Of a stretch of 64,000 nt of DNA, positions 44,266 through 57,288 are shown piece after piece. The position numbers were made by a program, and so were the translations under genes. The notes under the pieces were generated by a model. The model was not told the DNA's origin. It did not search any database and saw only the letters and a program-made list of their open reading frames with translations. Location: the NCBI RefSeq assembly GCF_001625305.1, contig NW_017804464.1, forward strand, positions 3,046,122-3,110,121, written 5' to 3'. Positions within the stretch are counted from its first letter, which is position 1; every line of letters starts with the position of its first letter. Origin of the DNA: Branchiostoma belcheri. Its lineage: Eukaryota; Chordata; Leptocardii; Amphioxiformes; Branchiostomatidae.

Positions 44266-47168
44266 AAAACCTGTTCTTAAGTCAAATGACAACATCCTAC
44301 TCACACTTACATTAAACATAAGAAAGCGTTTAACAGGAGAATTTAATCTTTTGTAAAAGTAATGAATATTTCTAATAAAACATAATGTTTTTAAGAATTT
44401 TTTTCTAAACGCGATACATAATGTTTTAAGCATGTTTTTGTTCAAAACATAATGTATCATTTGAAAAAAATACACATTACCTTTTATAACTGCACTAAAT
44501 TTGCCATGCATGTTCCTGCATTTAAAAGTTTGAAAGACGAGAGTTATGACTAATGTATATATATGCGAGTATATGTTTATGTATATGTGTTTCCTAAAAC
44601 AAAAGTGCCAACAGTGATATGCCTATCATTTTTTTTTAAATTCCAACATGTAATCACACGACGTGGTGACGGCACACTCAAGTTTTTTCAACTTATATTA
44701 ATGCCGCCACCAACACGGGACAATGCAATACTCATTTTCACCTGAGCGAAGTGAGGAAAGTTGTGTAAAGTGCCTTTCCCAAGGACACAAGACCGGTGAC
44801 ATGGGCAGGATTCGAACTTTTAAAATCGTAAAATCTTGCTAACAATGAATCTTTATTTGTTCATGCCTATGGGGCTAAATGCATACATGCACATCGGAGT
44901 ATGATGCTACATGTATATCATAATGAGTAACATAATAACTGATTAATACTAACTAATCTAGATCAAGAATATTTCTTCTCTCTTTTTAAAGCAACTGGAG
45001 ATGAATTCACATAGTTTTTCTATTGTGATCATTACTGGTGAGTGGTGAGGTGACATGAGATGACTGAATATATCTTTCTCTGTTCTACCTTAAAGGTTGT
45101 CTAAGTGGATTTTTCTAAATAAAAAAAAAGTATATATGTGATTCTAAAACAATTTATAGGTGTGACACCTGGTATGAAAGGGGTCAAAGAGACAAACCTT
45201 TCTCATGTATTCTAAAAGTTATAATTGCTACACAATTATGTTGACGTTCAATGATATACAATAATTATTACTAAGAAGGGATTTCCCACCTTTTGTAGTA
45301 TCTTACTATTGTAATGTCAATCTTATATTTAATAGCTGACTTGCTGGATAACAATACTTCTTTATCAATAAGCATTGATTAATTGGAATGTGATGCGACT
45401 GAACTGTACTAAATGCGTCGACAATTCTAGAAATGTCAAGAGTGAAGCTTTGGGAATTACAGTAAAATGTTGCTACAGAATACACTGTACCTGTGGTTAA
45501 AGCTATGGACAGGTGACATGAACATCAAACCTAATGGGGAAGTCAGCTTCAAGACCCCCTTTTTCACTAAATGACAATTGCTGGATGACCAAGACTCGAT
45601 TTGTGAGACTCTTAAGCTTGATTTTATACTTGGAACATGATTTTTTGAAGTACAATGTAAAAAATAGCTTTGTGTATTTTTTTTAGAAATCTGTAAAATT
45701 TATGGTTGATTCGCAATATTTGCAAACAATCAATGTACTCCTGGCAATTCAAATGTTCTGCTTTGTAACAGTTTAAATGTTCTGGTTTGTCGTGATTTTA
45801 TGTGAAACACCACTGGTGTAACAAACTTTATACAATTATGCACTTCAGGAAAGGCCAGTGCTAATACATGTCAATCACTTTATGTTTGCAGTAGCAAAAG
45901 TTTGTGGCTGAGAAAAATGGACATGTTCACAGAACTATATGTTCGCGGTGGTGGTAGGTGCAGCAAAAGGAAAATTGGCGGATGATTTGCTCACGGTAAT
46001 GACAAGTAACCATGCACGAGTACTGTGAAAAAAATCGTGATTTACAGCATATATTTGGAATTGTAAGAAACGAAAACTTTGAAGGACAATACATTTTTCT
46101 CACGGTCCCTCATGTCAGTATGTTTATTGTGTATTTCAGGCTCGATGGCCCACAGTGACATACATACATGACATGACATGAACACATCTAAAAGAAAACA
46201 AACAAACAAACAAACAAACAAACAAACAGATAAATTGAAGTATGTACAGATAAATGAGCTATCCTGCCCCAAGGAGGCTCCCTTACGATAGGTGGGCCAA
46301 GCTACAGTACTGTCGCCAGAGCAGGCTGGAGGAAAAAGCCTCCAAACAAAGTAGCAGTTTGATTAAGTCGTTCTTAGACTTTATCAAGCGACAAGGAAAC
46401 GGATACGCCAGTTTCCGGCGGTTAGCATCAAAGGTACTCACACGCATCTTCACAAATAAGTCGCTGTTACTAGTACTTCTCGGCTGAGACATTTAGGCCG
46501 TCGTGGTAGACAACTAATCTATGCATGGTTCCAGCTCTGTAGTTGGACCAAAGCTGAGCACAGTATACTAAAGCTCGGCGACAGGCCATGGTAACAAGGC
46601 CATGGTAAACACTATTGATTCAAACGTTAACCAATCTGTAGAGATAAAAATAACACAGAAACAAAACCTTGTATAGCTGATCAAAGACACATTTAACAGC
46701 ACTGAACCACACCCACACTGGCATGTAGTGTAAAAGTGATTGATAATGACAAAAACTAAAAATAAGCTGTTGAAAAATGAACTCAAAATAACAAGTGCTA
46801 TGTTAGTAAGGGATACAGTTAACACGGAAAATTCCAAACCATTCCCTCTACCTCACACACACACACATCGCCAAGACTTGCAAGGCATGCGTGTAGCATC
46901 AGAACATGTTACAAACCTTTGCCCCATTGAAACATAACCATTTTACTTGAATGATGTAGAATTCATTCTTGCTGTGTAATGGAATTTTAATTTATGATAA
47001 ATGGAACAAGGTGGTAAACGTTATTGATTGATTAAAAGTACCAATGGTATTATGATAAAACGTGACTTCACAGAAACAAAAAAAATCTATAGCTGACGAA
47101 ACACACTTAAACAGCACTTAAGCACAGACACATTGACATATACATAGGTAGAAGTCAACCTGTTCTTC
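44266..47168. other. Intergenic between convergent lectin and kinase genes
   Basis: The left part is the AT-rich 3' flank of the lectin-scaffold gene, plus a SINE. The stretch 44820-46180 shows nothing I can name. A (CAAA)n microsatellite is near 46197-46228. A 77-codon open frame at 46254-46487 has no recognisable domain. From about 46540 the sequence resembles the 3' flank of kinase copy 1 (about 18660-19309), so it is the kinase 3' region. Confidence 0.4.
44637..44818 (-). mobile_element. SINE body, head truncated
   Basis: It matches the body of the SINE at 8175-8372 (ACACTCAAGTTTTTTCAAC, CACCTGAGCGAAGTGAGGAAAG) up to the B box, where it stops at GATTCGAACTTTT; the A-box half is missing. 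Confidence 0.65.
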
Positions 47169-50100
47169 CTATCCTGTGAATGTGTTATCGTCATCATCCA
47201 TGTCATCATTGTCGTCAGAGTCAATGACCGCATACTCGAAATCGTCTTCCTTCTCAATGTTGACGTAGCTCTGAAACAAATAGTAAAACTGACATGAAAA
47301 CCTCGCCAATTCAAACCTTACTGATAATAATTTAATGCTTTCTTTATCTGGTAAAATTCCAGAAATTTTATTTTTACTGAAGTTTCACAACCTGACATCT
47401 TAATGGGTAAAAGTGTATTAGCCATATGCTTTGTTGGATTTGTCCCATGTATGCAGTGTTGAAATTGTAAAATACCAAAGAAAACAATGATCACTAGAAA
47501 TTTAAAGGTAACATTTGCAAAGCAAATGCATCATGTTTACATTCACACGGTCCAGCTTAACAAACTACTGCTTTGTTTATTCTAAATCAAACACATTCAT
47601 ATATTCTAAATCAAACACATTCAAATATATGGTGACCATGCAGCCCCTCTTGAACTAAGTTCTGCATGGCACTTGCAACATTGTGTAACCCAACAACAGT
47701 GACCATGGTGACAGGCGTCTAGCCCTGGTCATTGACCTTATTTGTTTGAAATGGAAGAAGAAGAAGAAACTGAGCAAAAACAATGTTTTCCTTTGGTAAA
47801 CATGACGATGACCCTAAATACAGTTTAGACACTGATGTTTGACCAATAGAATTGTATACTCACGCTCTTGTCCTCCATCATGCCCTTCAGCTGTTCCACC
47901 AGGTCAGAGAAGGTCGGTCTGTCCTCAGGACGGCGCTGCCAGCACTGCAGCATCATCTGGTACCTGGTCAGGAATAATATTCATGTACTTTCAATGTATC
48001 TCTTTTTATTAGGATTGCTTGTTTCACCATTACTGTAATTTTGCTAGATAGAAAGCAACCCATATTTATTTTATTATTATATTCATAAGTCATATTCCAC
48101 CATAAGAACCATAACGTACCAATCTGAAAAAGGAAACGATAGTAGAGATAGTTATAGTATAGTCCTTTCACAGAGAGTGATAAATTGAAGAATGCAGCTA
48201 TTGGGGACACGTATATAGAAGGTCAAGCAAAACCTACAAGTCTTCATCGCAGTTTCTTGGTTTGGGCAGCCTGTATCCTTCTCGAAGGCTCCTTAGTAGA
48301 GTTCTTGATTTCATTCCGCTGTAAGGGGTTCCTCCTACAAGAGTTAACACCATCGTAATCATCATCATCATGAATTTCATACTATCATTGTTCACAACGT
48401 GAGGTTTTCGCTTCAAACATGAAATAACACCAGTTAACACAAAGTCAAATATCCCTTCACACTTACCCAAAGTGACAATCTCCCAGAGTAGAATTCCAAA
48501 AGACCATCTGAAGTACATGGGAGGAAAGTGTCAGCCAAAATTATCATAAAGTCAACATTGGTAATTTCCCTGAACAAAAAATAAAGAAAAACGCCACATG
48601 GTTAATTTATTTATGTGGTGGTTCATGGACTCATATATGTTGTCGATACTACCGTTGTGAAATAATTTAATCAACAGTTCAAACCTACACGTCACTCTGT
48701 GTTGTGTAGATCCTAGTGCTCAGCGCCTCTAGCGCAGTGGATCGGAAAGGAACAGCCCTCTGTAATACAGAAAACAGGTATCAACCATTAGGTAACGGTA
48801 CTCTCCCATCTCAGTTGTCATCTACAACACATATATGAATTATGTCTTTCATGCTGCGAAAGGTTGAATGTGCAAGATTATTTAAGGCGAGTTCGTTAAT
48901 TACTGGCTATTAATTTTTAAGATCATATTATGCTGAATGTCTCAATTCATGCCTTAGTCACCATATTGTTGTATGCACTCACCTTAGACGTTTGTTCATA
49001 GATGCCCTCCCCACGTGAGAGTCCGAAGTCAGCAACCTTGGCGATGAGACTGTCTGTGAGGAGGACATTTCTGGCTGCCAGGTCACGGTGGATCACCTGT
49101 TAAACAGAAAATACATTACACAAGTGCAATTTTAGAAGATGTAGAAAGATACACATTGTGCTATGTTCACAATATTTGCTGCTTTCCGAAGACTCTAAAC
49201 CTCTAAACAATAATACTACTAACGTACGTCTTTAGAAGACAGATGATCCATCCCCGTTGCCACGTCACAGGTGATACGGAGGAGCTGGACCGGTGACAGG
49301 GTGGACACGGTGCCGACAGTCTGGCGGATGTTGGCGTAGGCTGGACTTGTGGTTTCCAGAACCCGAGATGTTCTCAGGTACTTCTTCAGATCGCCATTTC
49401 CAGCCATTTCTAGAGCCATGTACTGCTGACCTGAAGATAGATTAACTTGGTTTTATTGCTAACACATGTATTTCCAGTCAAACGAAAGACATATTAGGTA
49501 ACAGACACCCAATTGAGTTCCATATCAATTTTAATCAAACAAAAACTGGGAGGTTTACAAATCAGCCTTTCGTATTACCAGTGCTCACAGTATCAAGAAA
49601 ATAACATGTTCGTAGAAAAAAGACCATTCTGCAGCAACAACAAACCTAATTAGTGCACGTATTATGAGTCTATTATAAGATATAAATGTATCACCTTGGT
49701 GGTCACAGGTTCCCAGCAGGTTGATGATGTTAGGATGGTAGCCAACATGGCGCATGATGTCCACTTCCTGCTGAAAGTCTCGCCTGGCAGCCTCATCTGC
49801 ACCGCCTAAAAAGAACGAAAGGAGATTTCCATTGTAATGTGAATACTATTAGCAGTCCTTCATCTTATGACGCTGGTAGGGCATAAGATAACATTGTATT
49901 ATCATATGACATATCAGGGTCAACATTTCATATAAAATAATCATTCCGTGCATAAATATTGCGAAAGATGGAACTTAGGTATCTTGTACTTACGTTTCAG
50001 TACTTTGATTGCTGCTGCCACGCTTTCACCATCCAGGTTGACTGTTCCCTTACGGACCTCTCCGAAGTTGCCTGTTCCAAGCAGCTTGGAGGTCAGAGAG

Positions 50101-50933
50101 ATGTCGTCCCAAGTCAACTCGCGGTCGCTGATTGCCATTATCTTCAGTGGAATGGGCTGTCGTGAAAGAAGGCAAAGGACACAAACACTTTGACATCTTA
50201 TTTTATATTATGAACAACCATTGCAATGTCGAAGTAAGTTAGGAAAATGGTTAACAGAAAAGAGTACATTGCTTGGAGGTTAAGATCTGATTATCATAAT
50301 GATTGTGATAGAGTATGTATGGAAAATGGTTCAAGAATCGAGGAGCATAACCCTTACCCTATAGTTCTCCATGGCAATCGGTTTGGAGGCATGTTGTTCA
50401 TGGTGCCTAGCTGCAGTTGGGCCCCCATCAGCAGCTGCTGTTGTGGCTTCTTGCAATCTCATGCCGGTTTGGTCTAAAATGGGTAAACAGCTCCATTTAA
50501 TTTGTCATGCTTTGTAATTGAGTGATGGCGATATTTTGTGCTAGGGATATCAGAGGGATATCAAGAATATGGAATTTCTTACCTGAAACGAACGATGTAT
50601 TAGAAAACCCTTCCGCTTCAGACATATTCTTACGGACAGGGAGGGGAGGTCGTTGCTTTCGTCGCCTGTAAATGTCAACAGCAAAGCATTAGGATTTCTG
50701 ATGTCGTAACTGGTGATGAATTCCAAGCAATATCGAGTATAATTTGTGAAGTCTAAAAAATGAATGTCACAATAACCGGTAAGCAACACTACGTTTAGAA
50801 TATGTACAGCGGTAACCTGTCAGATAGTATGATACATACCTGCGCCAGAGGATAAAGATAACGACTGCTACCAACACAAGAATAACAGCAACACTTCCTC
50901 CTGCTGCACCGGCAATTAGACCTATAGATGGAC
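47169..50933 (-). CDS. Tie: Kinase copy 2: transmembrane, kinase and tail exons
   Basis: Exons are 50840-50933 (transmembrane), 50583-50665, 50358-50473, 49994-50156, 49695-49805, 49228-49430, 48983-49096, 48689-48759, 48467-48507, 48238-48334, 47864-47963 and 47169-47270. Glycine loop [15 protein letters not shown] (Lys about 878), alpha-C Glu about 895, HRDLAARN (Asp about 991) and DFG (Asp about 1009) are present. As in copy 1, [10 protein letters not shown] replaces the usual PVRWMA(I/L)E. The tail [20 protein letters not shown] parallels Tie2 TYVNT...FTYAGID. The juxtamembrane part is two exons here but one in copy 1. Confidence 0.92.
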
Positions 50934-53900
50934 CTAGAACGAAATAATTGATGAACTTTGTTTTCATTTCTCATCGTTCTAATATTCTAGTCATCAATTT
51001 CGGGAAGTCAAGAACCTGTTAAATGTTGCAGCCCAGACTTTAACTTTATCTTATTCTTTGCCCTCATTTGCCTGGCTGTGATTTGTTTTTGTTAATTTAG
51101 GGGTTGCAAACCAGCCTCATAGTTTGGTACGCACCATACTGATACATGTATATATTATGTGTATAAACTCATACATGTATATATATATCATTCATGTCCT
51201 TACCTGTTGGACAAGCAGGTTGATCCTGACATGTCTGTGTCTCACTCGCTGCTCCCTCACAGTCCCGTCCGCTGTATGCAGGAATGGGGTTGTCACATGT
51301 CCGGGTTCTGGTCCTGGTGCCGTTACCACAGGTTACACTACAAGGGGGCCAGTCGGTCCACGGTGACCAGCCTCCATCAACTGAAATCAATATAAAGATG
51401 TTCATCAAGAGATAAGGCTACACAATTAACAGTGAAATCGAGTTTGTACGTATATCAAGTGCACTGCACAATTTGCTCATTATAACAGTGACGGTCAGAA
51501 GAGAAACAACTTAAAAGAAACAAAATAATCCAAATGTAAATGTACCTGGAGGATGTGTTGTAATTGAGACGGACGGTCCCATCGCACCCCGGCCTCCAAC
51601 GCCGGGCCTCGTCAGAACCACGGCTAACTCGTACTCAGTTTCACGTGTCAAGCCGTCCAACCGATATGGGATTGAGCGGTTGGACACAGGAGTTTCTGTC
51701 CAGCTGCCTGATGGAAGCTTTCTGTGCAGCAATAACGTGTCGACTATCGGCCCATCTCCGTCAAAGGTCGCAATGTTCAAGCCGACGATGACATACAAAA
51801 ACCCGGTCTCTGTCGCTGTCGGTGGCTCTTTTGGAACTGGCTGGACTGAAATAAAGGGCGACATGTAAGCTAATTCATCTGAAGATAGTCATACTAAGCT
51901 TTGGTGTCAAACTACGCATGTAAATAGATCCACGTGCTTGTATTAAGTCCCTACCTTTCACGTCTATGTAGGCACGATGAGAAATGCTCGACCCTGCTAT
52001 GGTTTGTACTCTACAGTCGTAGTGTCCTTCCTCTGAGGCTGTCACGCCGGTAATGTCGAACGTTGCCCTCAATTCGTCCCCAGACGATGCCGCACTCGAC
52101 GGTTGAAGATCTCTTCCAGTTCTCAGGTTTCTCAGGAGAAAGTTGTCCCGGGTTGGAGCAGGGTCACCGTCCGCAGCGCACGTTATGGTCACGTCCTGCC
52201 CGGTGTTTACCTCGATGTTGTTCGCGGGGTCTTCTGTAATGGACGGGGCACGGCCTGTAGGGCGAAGATATGCGAAGGTATGTGACATGTCAAATTATTC
52301 TTTGTAATTGCAAAATACTTCTACCATTTGTTAAGGTGGAATACATACAAAGGGAATTAATTACCTGTCACTGTTATCATGCTCCTGTAAGAATACCTCA
52401 CCCCGTTGTAGTCAACAGCACAGTTAAGTTCCACATCTCCCAGCACTGTCGGTGGAGTGAAGCTCCAAGTTTTCTGACGGGCTGACTCCGAGGTCTCAGC
52501 TGTAGGAGTGACCTGAGTCACATTATACTCTAACCTCATGTCAGGACAGTCATCAGTAGTCCAGGGGTGACAACTGCAGGTGACGTTAGCGGAGGTGGAC
52601 GCAGCATTTATGATGTGAACCGTCATGGGCAGCAATGAGATACGGAATTCTGTGCAGAAGGAAGCACTAGCCCTCATTATAAAATGTTGCCATTTTTTTC
52701 TTATAGTGAGTTTCTACGGACAGTATAGATTTTCATGCAGGTAATAGGATACGGCATACGGCTGTTTATATCCAAGAAAATGTTCTTGGGAGTACTGTCA
52801 CATCTCGTGGCGTTAGATGGTACATCAGCAGTATGAAATGCATTTTGTGCACTTTAACTGTGCGGTTGGAACATGCGTGATGTGGTATATGACCTACATT
52901 TTACATCTTATTTGTGAGAGTTCCAAATTCTTCAATTTAAAAATTTAACAGAATTAATCTACAAACAGAAAATAAATGTTTATTCGGATGGTTCAGCAGA
53001 TATTTTTTGCTCCAAGCAACATATCAATATCAAGCAACGTACTCTTTTCTTCACAACTTGGACCTCTCCAATCTCCTGTACACAGACAGCCTTTATTGAC
53101 GTCACATATCCCTCCGTTATTGCAGACACACGTCTGTGTACAGCCTGGACCGTACTCATTCCTACCACATGCTGCAGAAAACGTAGTCACAAGTGCAAAG
53201 AATGACCAATACTGATAAACACATGGATAAAATATGTTTTTCTACATTACTGCTATACACCTAATACGTAGTCAAACATATTTCAGAACGCCAGTTCAGT
53301 CTAAATCTAGAGCTCTCGGTCAGAACAAAAATAACTGCCTCTCTTACTTGTATCACAGTCGAACCCCTTGTACCCGTTGGCGCACTCACAGCCGTAAGGA
53401 TCCGGCAGACAGATGAGGGACTTCTGGCAGGTCCTATCGGCATTAACCTCACAGGACCACTGGCACGACTGGCCGTACTGGGAGGACTGCGGACAGGCTG
53501 GAAGAGAGGAGATTGGGTTTACACATCATCTTTACTCTATATTGAACGTCAATAATGTTATTCGTTTACTGAATCTGTTTCTCTTGCAGGATAATCATTT
53601 CTCTTTACTCCACTCTTGACAACGTCTCAAAGAATAAGAACATGACAGTGCAAAATAACAGTAACGGTATCGGATACCGACAACCGATGATGAGCGTAGT
53701 TTGTTCAATTACCTAGTTCACAGTTGTCTCCATAGAACCCCGGTGGACATATACAGGAACCGTCCTGGTCACACCGACCTCCGTGATAACACAGGCAGGG
53801 GAGGGAGCAGTCAGGGCCCGAGCGGTCTGGGGAGCAGGCTAGACAAACGTTGCAAAGCAAACAAAGCAAATCATGATCAATAGGGCTAAAAGGCGTATAC

Positions 53901-55822
53901 AGAATCACATTTGAATGTATTCATAACACTTCTTCATAGAGTAGTATAAGTACATGCTGTACAAATTAGTTAAATCACCTGGCCCATTGTACGCTTCCAT
54001 CAAATGAAACGAATTAATCTTAATAAAGATACCTGAAACTGTTAGTCTGATGTAGCTCGCTAGTTTATCTGTGTCTGACATATCATTGTACTTGACGACG
54101 TAGGTCCCGTCGTCCGCTGCGGTCACACTGTTGAGAACTAACTCGTGCTCCCCGGGTTGATATCCATGTGGAGTTGACGCGGCTGCTGTCCCGTCTGTTC
54201 TCCTAAGCACGATACTGGTCCTACCTATCGAGTTTGGGTAACACCATGACGTCGTTGTGACCTTTATCCTGACCTCATCACCTACTGTTGCACGATAGGT
54301 GTAGGCGAGGGGCTTCAGGCAGGCTGTTTACACAAAAAAAGAGTTTTACTAAGTGAAAACGTAGACCATCGTCAATAAGACTGAACAATATAACGTTACA
54401 TATGTATACTAACAGTACCGACTGTTTTAGTTAGACATGGACTCATCATTAGCCATGATATATTTGACATATATACAGTTCTCGCGAATTGATGGCTACA
54501 TGTACCTTTGTGGTACAATAAGTGACAGCTAAAAGATTCAAAAGGTGTCCGCCTAAGTATATTTATATCGGGCTCCCATCCATGATTGATTGTCAAATCA
54601 GTTAGCCGTACAAGCACTTCCATTGATAGTAGTTGTTATATACAGAAAGGTTGTAATACAAGTACGTCACTTCTGACATTTTCTTACCTGTATTAAGAAT
54701 TTTGACAGTAGACACCTCCCTGGTCACCCCGTCTTTAGTTCCACTGCAGGAGAAAACCCCGATGGCTTCTTTTCTTTCGTTATCGTTATTGGCGGGATTT
54801 ATTGTCGCCTGCACCTTTGTTGGTGCCAAAGACGATGGGATTGTTACTGTTGACCTTCTCGCTGTGAAAGTGTTTCCTCCTGGTGAGTATTCTACCTTGA
54901 TATAGAAGTCTGAATCCGAAGTAGAACCCTGTACCGTCCCGTCTGTGATACAGGTCAGCACACTGGATCTGTCATCTGCGACATTACTTCCAGATTCTAC
55001 ACGCAGGTGAGGGACAAGCGGATACTGGTTCAGGATGGCCACATCGACTCCACCTGAAATTACATTACAGTGAGGCCAGCAACATTGCACTTAAGCTGGG
55101 GAATTTAATGCTTCATATGAAATATTACAGAAGGAACTTAATCATTTTTGTGTGACTGGGAACACTTTTGTTCTGTTGAGCTATACTTTCATGTGAAAAT
55201 TATTACACGGCCATTAAAACAAATTAAGAAAAACCCTTACTTACGATGATTCTTTTACTGACAATGACAATGAACTCATACCTGCTTCAAAGATTCACAT
55301 CAAAGTGATAACAATAAACATTACGGATGTATTTCTTGTATGCGTCAGATATGCGTGAAACATTTTAACCCGCGCGAGTTATAATTAGGGAGACGTTTTC
55401 CCCATTTTTTTTCTGGTTCAATACCAACGGTGGGAGTTATGTGTACACCATTGTTTGTACATCATTCCATACAAGATGGCGATCAGTTGATTCTAAGTTT
55501 GCACACCTATTTTGGTTTTATGTATTATCTATCAGGCTTTGGAAGCGGCTGGGAAGAGTATAAATTGGCCAAACATATGAAGACAGGTAACATGCCAGGG
55601 AAGTTGGTAAGCTAAGGAGTACATTTTTTGGTCGGCTAAGAAGTACATTTACTAATTAGAGGAGCAACTCCCTGGCATGTTATCTATTTTGTCAATTTGT
55701 ATCCTCTCCAGCCGCTTCCGAAGCTTGGTAGAGGCCATGAGATGCTGTAAACTCTCACCTGAGTATAAGGCAGGGGTGATAACCAGAAGTCCGACAAGGA
55801 AGTACCGTGTAAAACACGCCAT
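47169..55822 (-). CDS. Tie: Tie-like receptor tyrosine kinase, copy 2 (intact)
   Basis: Twenty-two exons (3483 nt) give 1160 aa plus stop, all phases consistent. Domains: signal peptide (1-21), Ig (22-143), Ig-like (144-240), three EGF (241-375), 95-aa Cys module (376-470), Ig (471-570), FN3 (571-670), TSP1 (671-729), transmembrane (about 733-757), juxtamembrane, kinase (about 840-1125) and acidic tail. The ectodomain order, EGF signatures, kinase insert ([11 protein letters not shown]) and tail match vertebrate Tie1/Tie2; the TSP1 and the extra module do not. Tie receptors act at the cell surface and signal through autophosphorylated tail tyrosines. The phosphatase gene 30 kb away has the same ectodomain. 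All catalytic residues are present. Confidence 0.92.
47503..47806. repeat. Interspersed intronic repeat (GTAACATTTGC family), copy 3
   Basis: It starts AAAGGTAACATTTGCAAAGC and ends TTTTCCTTTGGTAAACATG. It is in the last intron of kinase copy 2, equivalent to the element at 19632-19945. Confidence 0.5.
51204..55822 (-). CDS. Tie: Kinase copy 2: signal peptide and ectodomain exons
   Basis: Exons are 55759-55822 (signal peptide, [20 protein letters not shown]), 54688-55053 (Ig1), 54033-54323 (Ig-like 2), 53713-53838, 53348-53497 and 53043-53171 (EGF1-3), 52365-52649 (Cys module), 51955-52254 (Ig), 51546-51845 (FN3, complete) and 51204-51380 (TSP1, [10 protein letters not shown]). EGF2 has one extra residue compared with the other receptors (CEVNADRTC). 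All introns are phase 1. Confidence 0.9.
55536..55724. repeat. Imperfect long inverted repeat beside the signal-peptide exon
   Basis: The arms 55536-55606 and 55665-55724 share AAGCGGCTGG, ACATGCCAGGGA and intervening bases in opposite orientation, with a loop of about 58 bases. It lies in intron 1 of kinase copy 2, ending 35 bases from the signal-peptide exon. It may be an inverted duplication or a foldback element. Confidence 0.6.
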
Positions 55823-57288
55823 GTTGTTCCGGTTCTTCGCCAACTGCGTACAATATTTGCTAACTTGTATGTTAAACATTTACCCTATAGGTCACAAGTC
55901 ATGAGCTCGTAATTTGGGGTGGCAAAAAATGGCTGTGCGAGCTTACTAATAAATTCAAGGCGTTGCTACAGAGCCTCTTGTCTGCTGAGTTACATTACGC
56001 CCGGTTATGTTCAGCAATTGTGAAACTTGATTACACCTTGTGATTGTCTTACGATACAATGTAACTATGTTGGTAACTGAATACAGTTGGCAGTGAATAC
56101 TTTTATGGATATAGAGCGGTTATAAATATAGACAGCACCATGGCAACAAATGATTATTAACCACAAGTGCGACACTGCTAAAGGAGTATTACTAGCAGCC
56201 AATAGTGACACAGAGACATTGCTTACATAGACTTTAGTCACTAGCTATAGTCAATTTTCGAACGACTAAAATTAAATCGATCGGTCAACGGATAGGATTG
56301 GCGTTTACACAGTTTATTGGTCCAAATCTGTAGTTAGCGTCATCCGATGATACTGTAGTTGTTAATGGTGTAACTTATTTAGGAGACGTGATGATCTAGC
56401 CATAGATCTAGTGTAGAACTTCCGAATGGCTTTAGGTATACCGACTTCTACGTAACTTGGTAACGCCCTTTGGAACGCGAACAGAGATGACGACACAAAA
56501 TAACTACCCGCTCGTGACTGGCATTGCAAAGTTGTCATAGTTCCCAAGGTTGCCATATTATCATTATAAGGGCTGTTGGAAACAACAAATCTTTCTCTCC
56601 GATTGTAGATTTAGACACAATTCAGAAATGGGGGGGGGTCCAGTTATTAGTGCTTGTACAGCGAACGTGTGGACCCGTTATATAAACATAACACCGCCCA
56701 GTGGTGGGAAGGTAACAGTTGTGTCGGTATTGTCAGGGGTCGTGTCAACATAGCCGCGATTGGAAAGGCGTCAATGTGCAAAAGGTCATAAAGTCATTTT
56801 AGACGATGATGGCTTTTTAATGAATTGATTCAGGCAAAAAAGTAATTTCATGTCAGATGGGCAGACGTGAAAATAAAGCTGTGATCAGTCGGTCTAGTTG
56901 CACACCTTCTATTCGACTTTAGCATCCGTACAGCCTTGTGACGCGGTATCTTTTGTCGCATTTATTTCACTATTGGTTTATGTCAAAGAAAAACAACGTA
57001 TTGTATATTTAGTTTAATATGTGTCTCACTGAACCAAAAGGAAAAACAACCTGTCCCTGTCTGTAAAGACGACAAACAACGCACTGCCTTGAAATAGTCC
57101 ATTTGTGCGTCGATGTCGTTTTTCAATAGTCTAGTCTCCGAGACAAAAGGGAGTGTGCCTAAGCCAGTGATCATTTGAGCACCTGAAATTGCGCAGGCGG
57201 TCCTTTTTGCATTTACTTCAGCGCCAGACCTTCGTTTCCTTTTAACGCGCCCGCGAGAGCTCTCAGTGAAAAGAAAAGCTGTGCTGTC
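55823..57288. other. Divergent intergenic region (kinase copy 2 / FAM234-like gene)
   Basis: About 1.47 kb separates the two divergent start codons and should hold both promoters. The kinase leader (AACCGGAACAACATGGCG) resembles that of copy 1. A TTATAAATATA sequence is near 56119, too far from either start to call. Nothing else is recognisable. Confidence 0.35.

Noticed and set aside
46254-46487. 77-codon open frame on the plus strand
   Set aside because: No recognisable domain, no splice context and no conserved copy; likely chance.
55430-55615. 61-codon plus-strand frame near the inverted repeat
   Set aside because: It overlaps the repeat arm and intron 1 of the kinase; similarity to the opposite strand is due to the inverted repeat.
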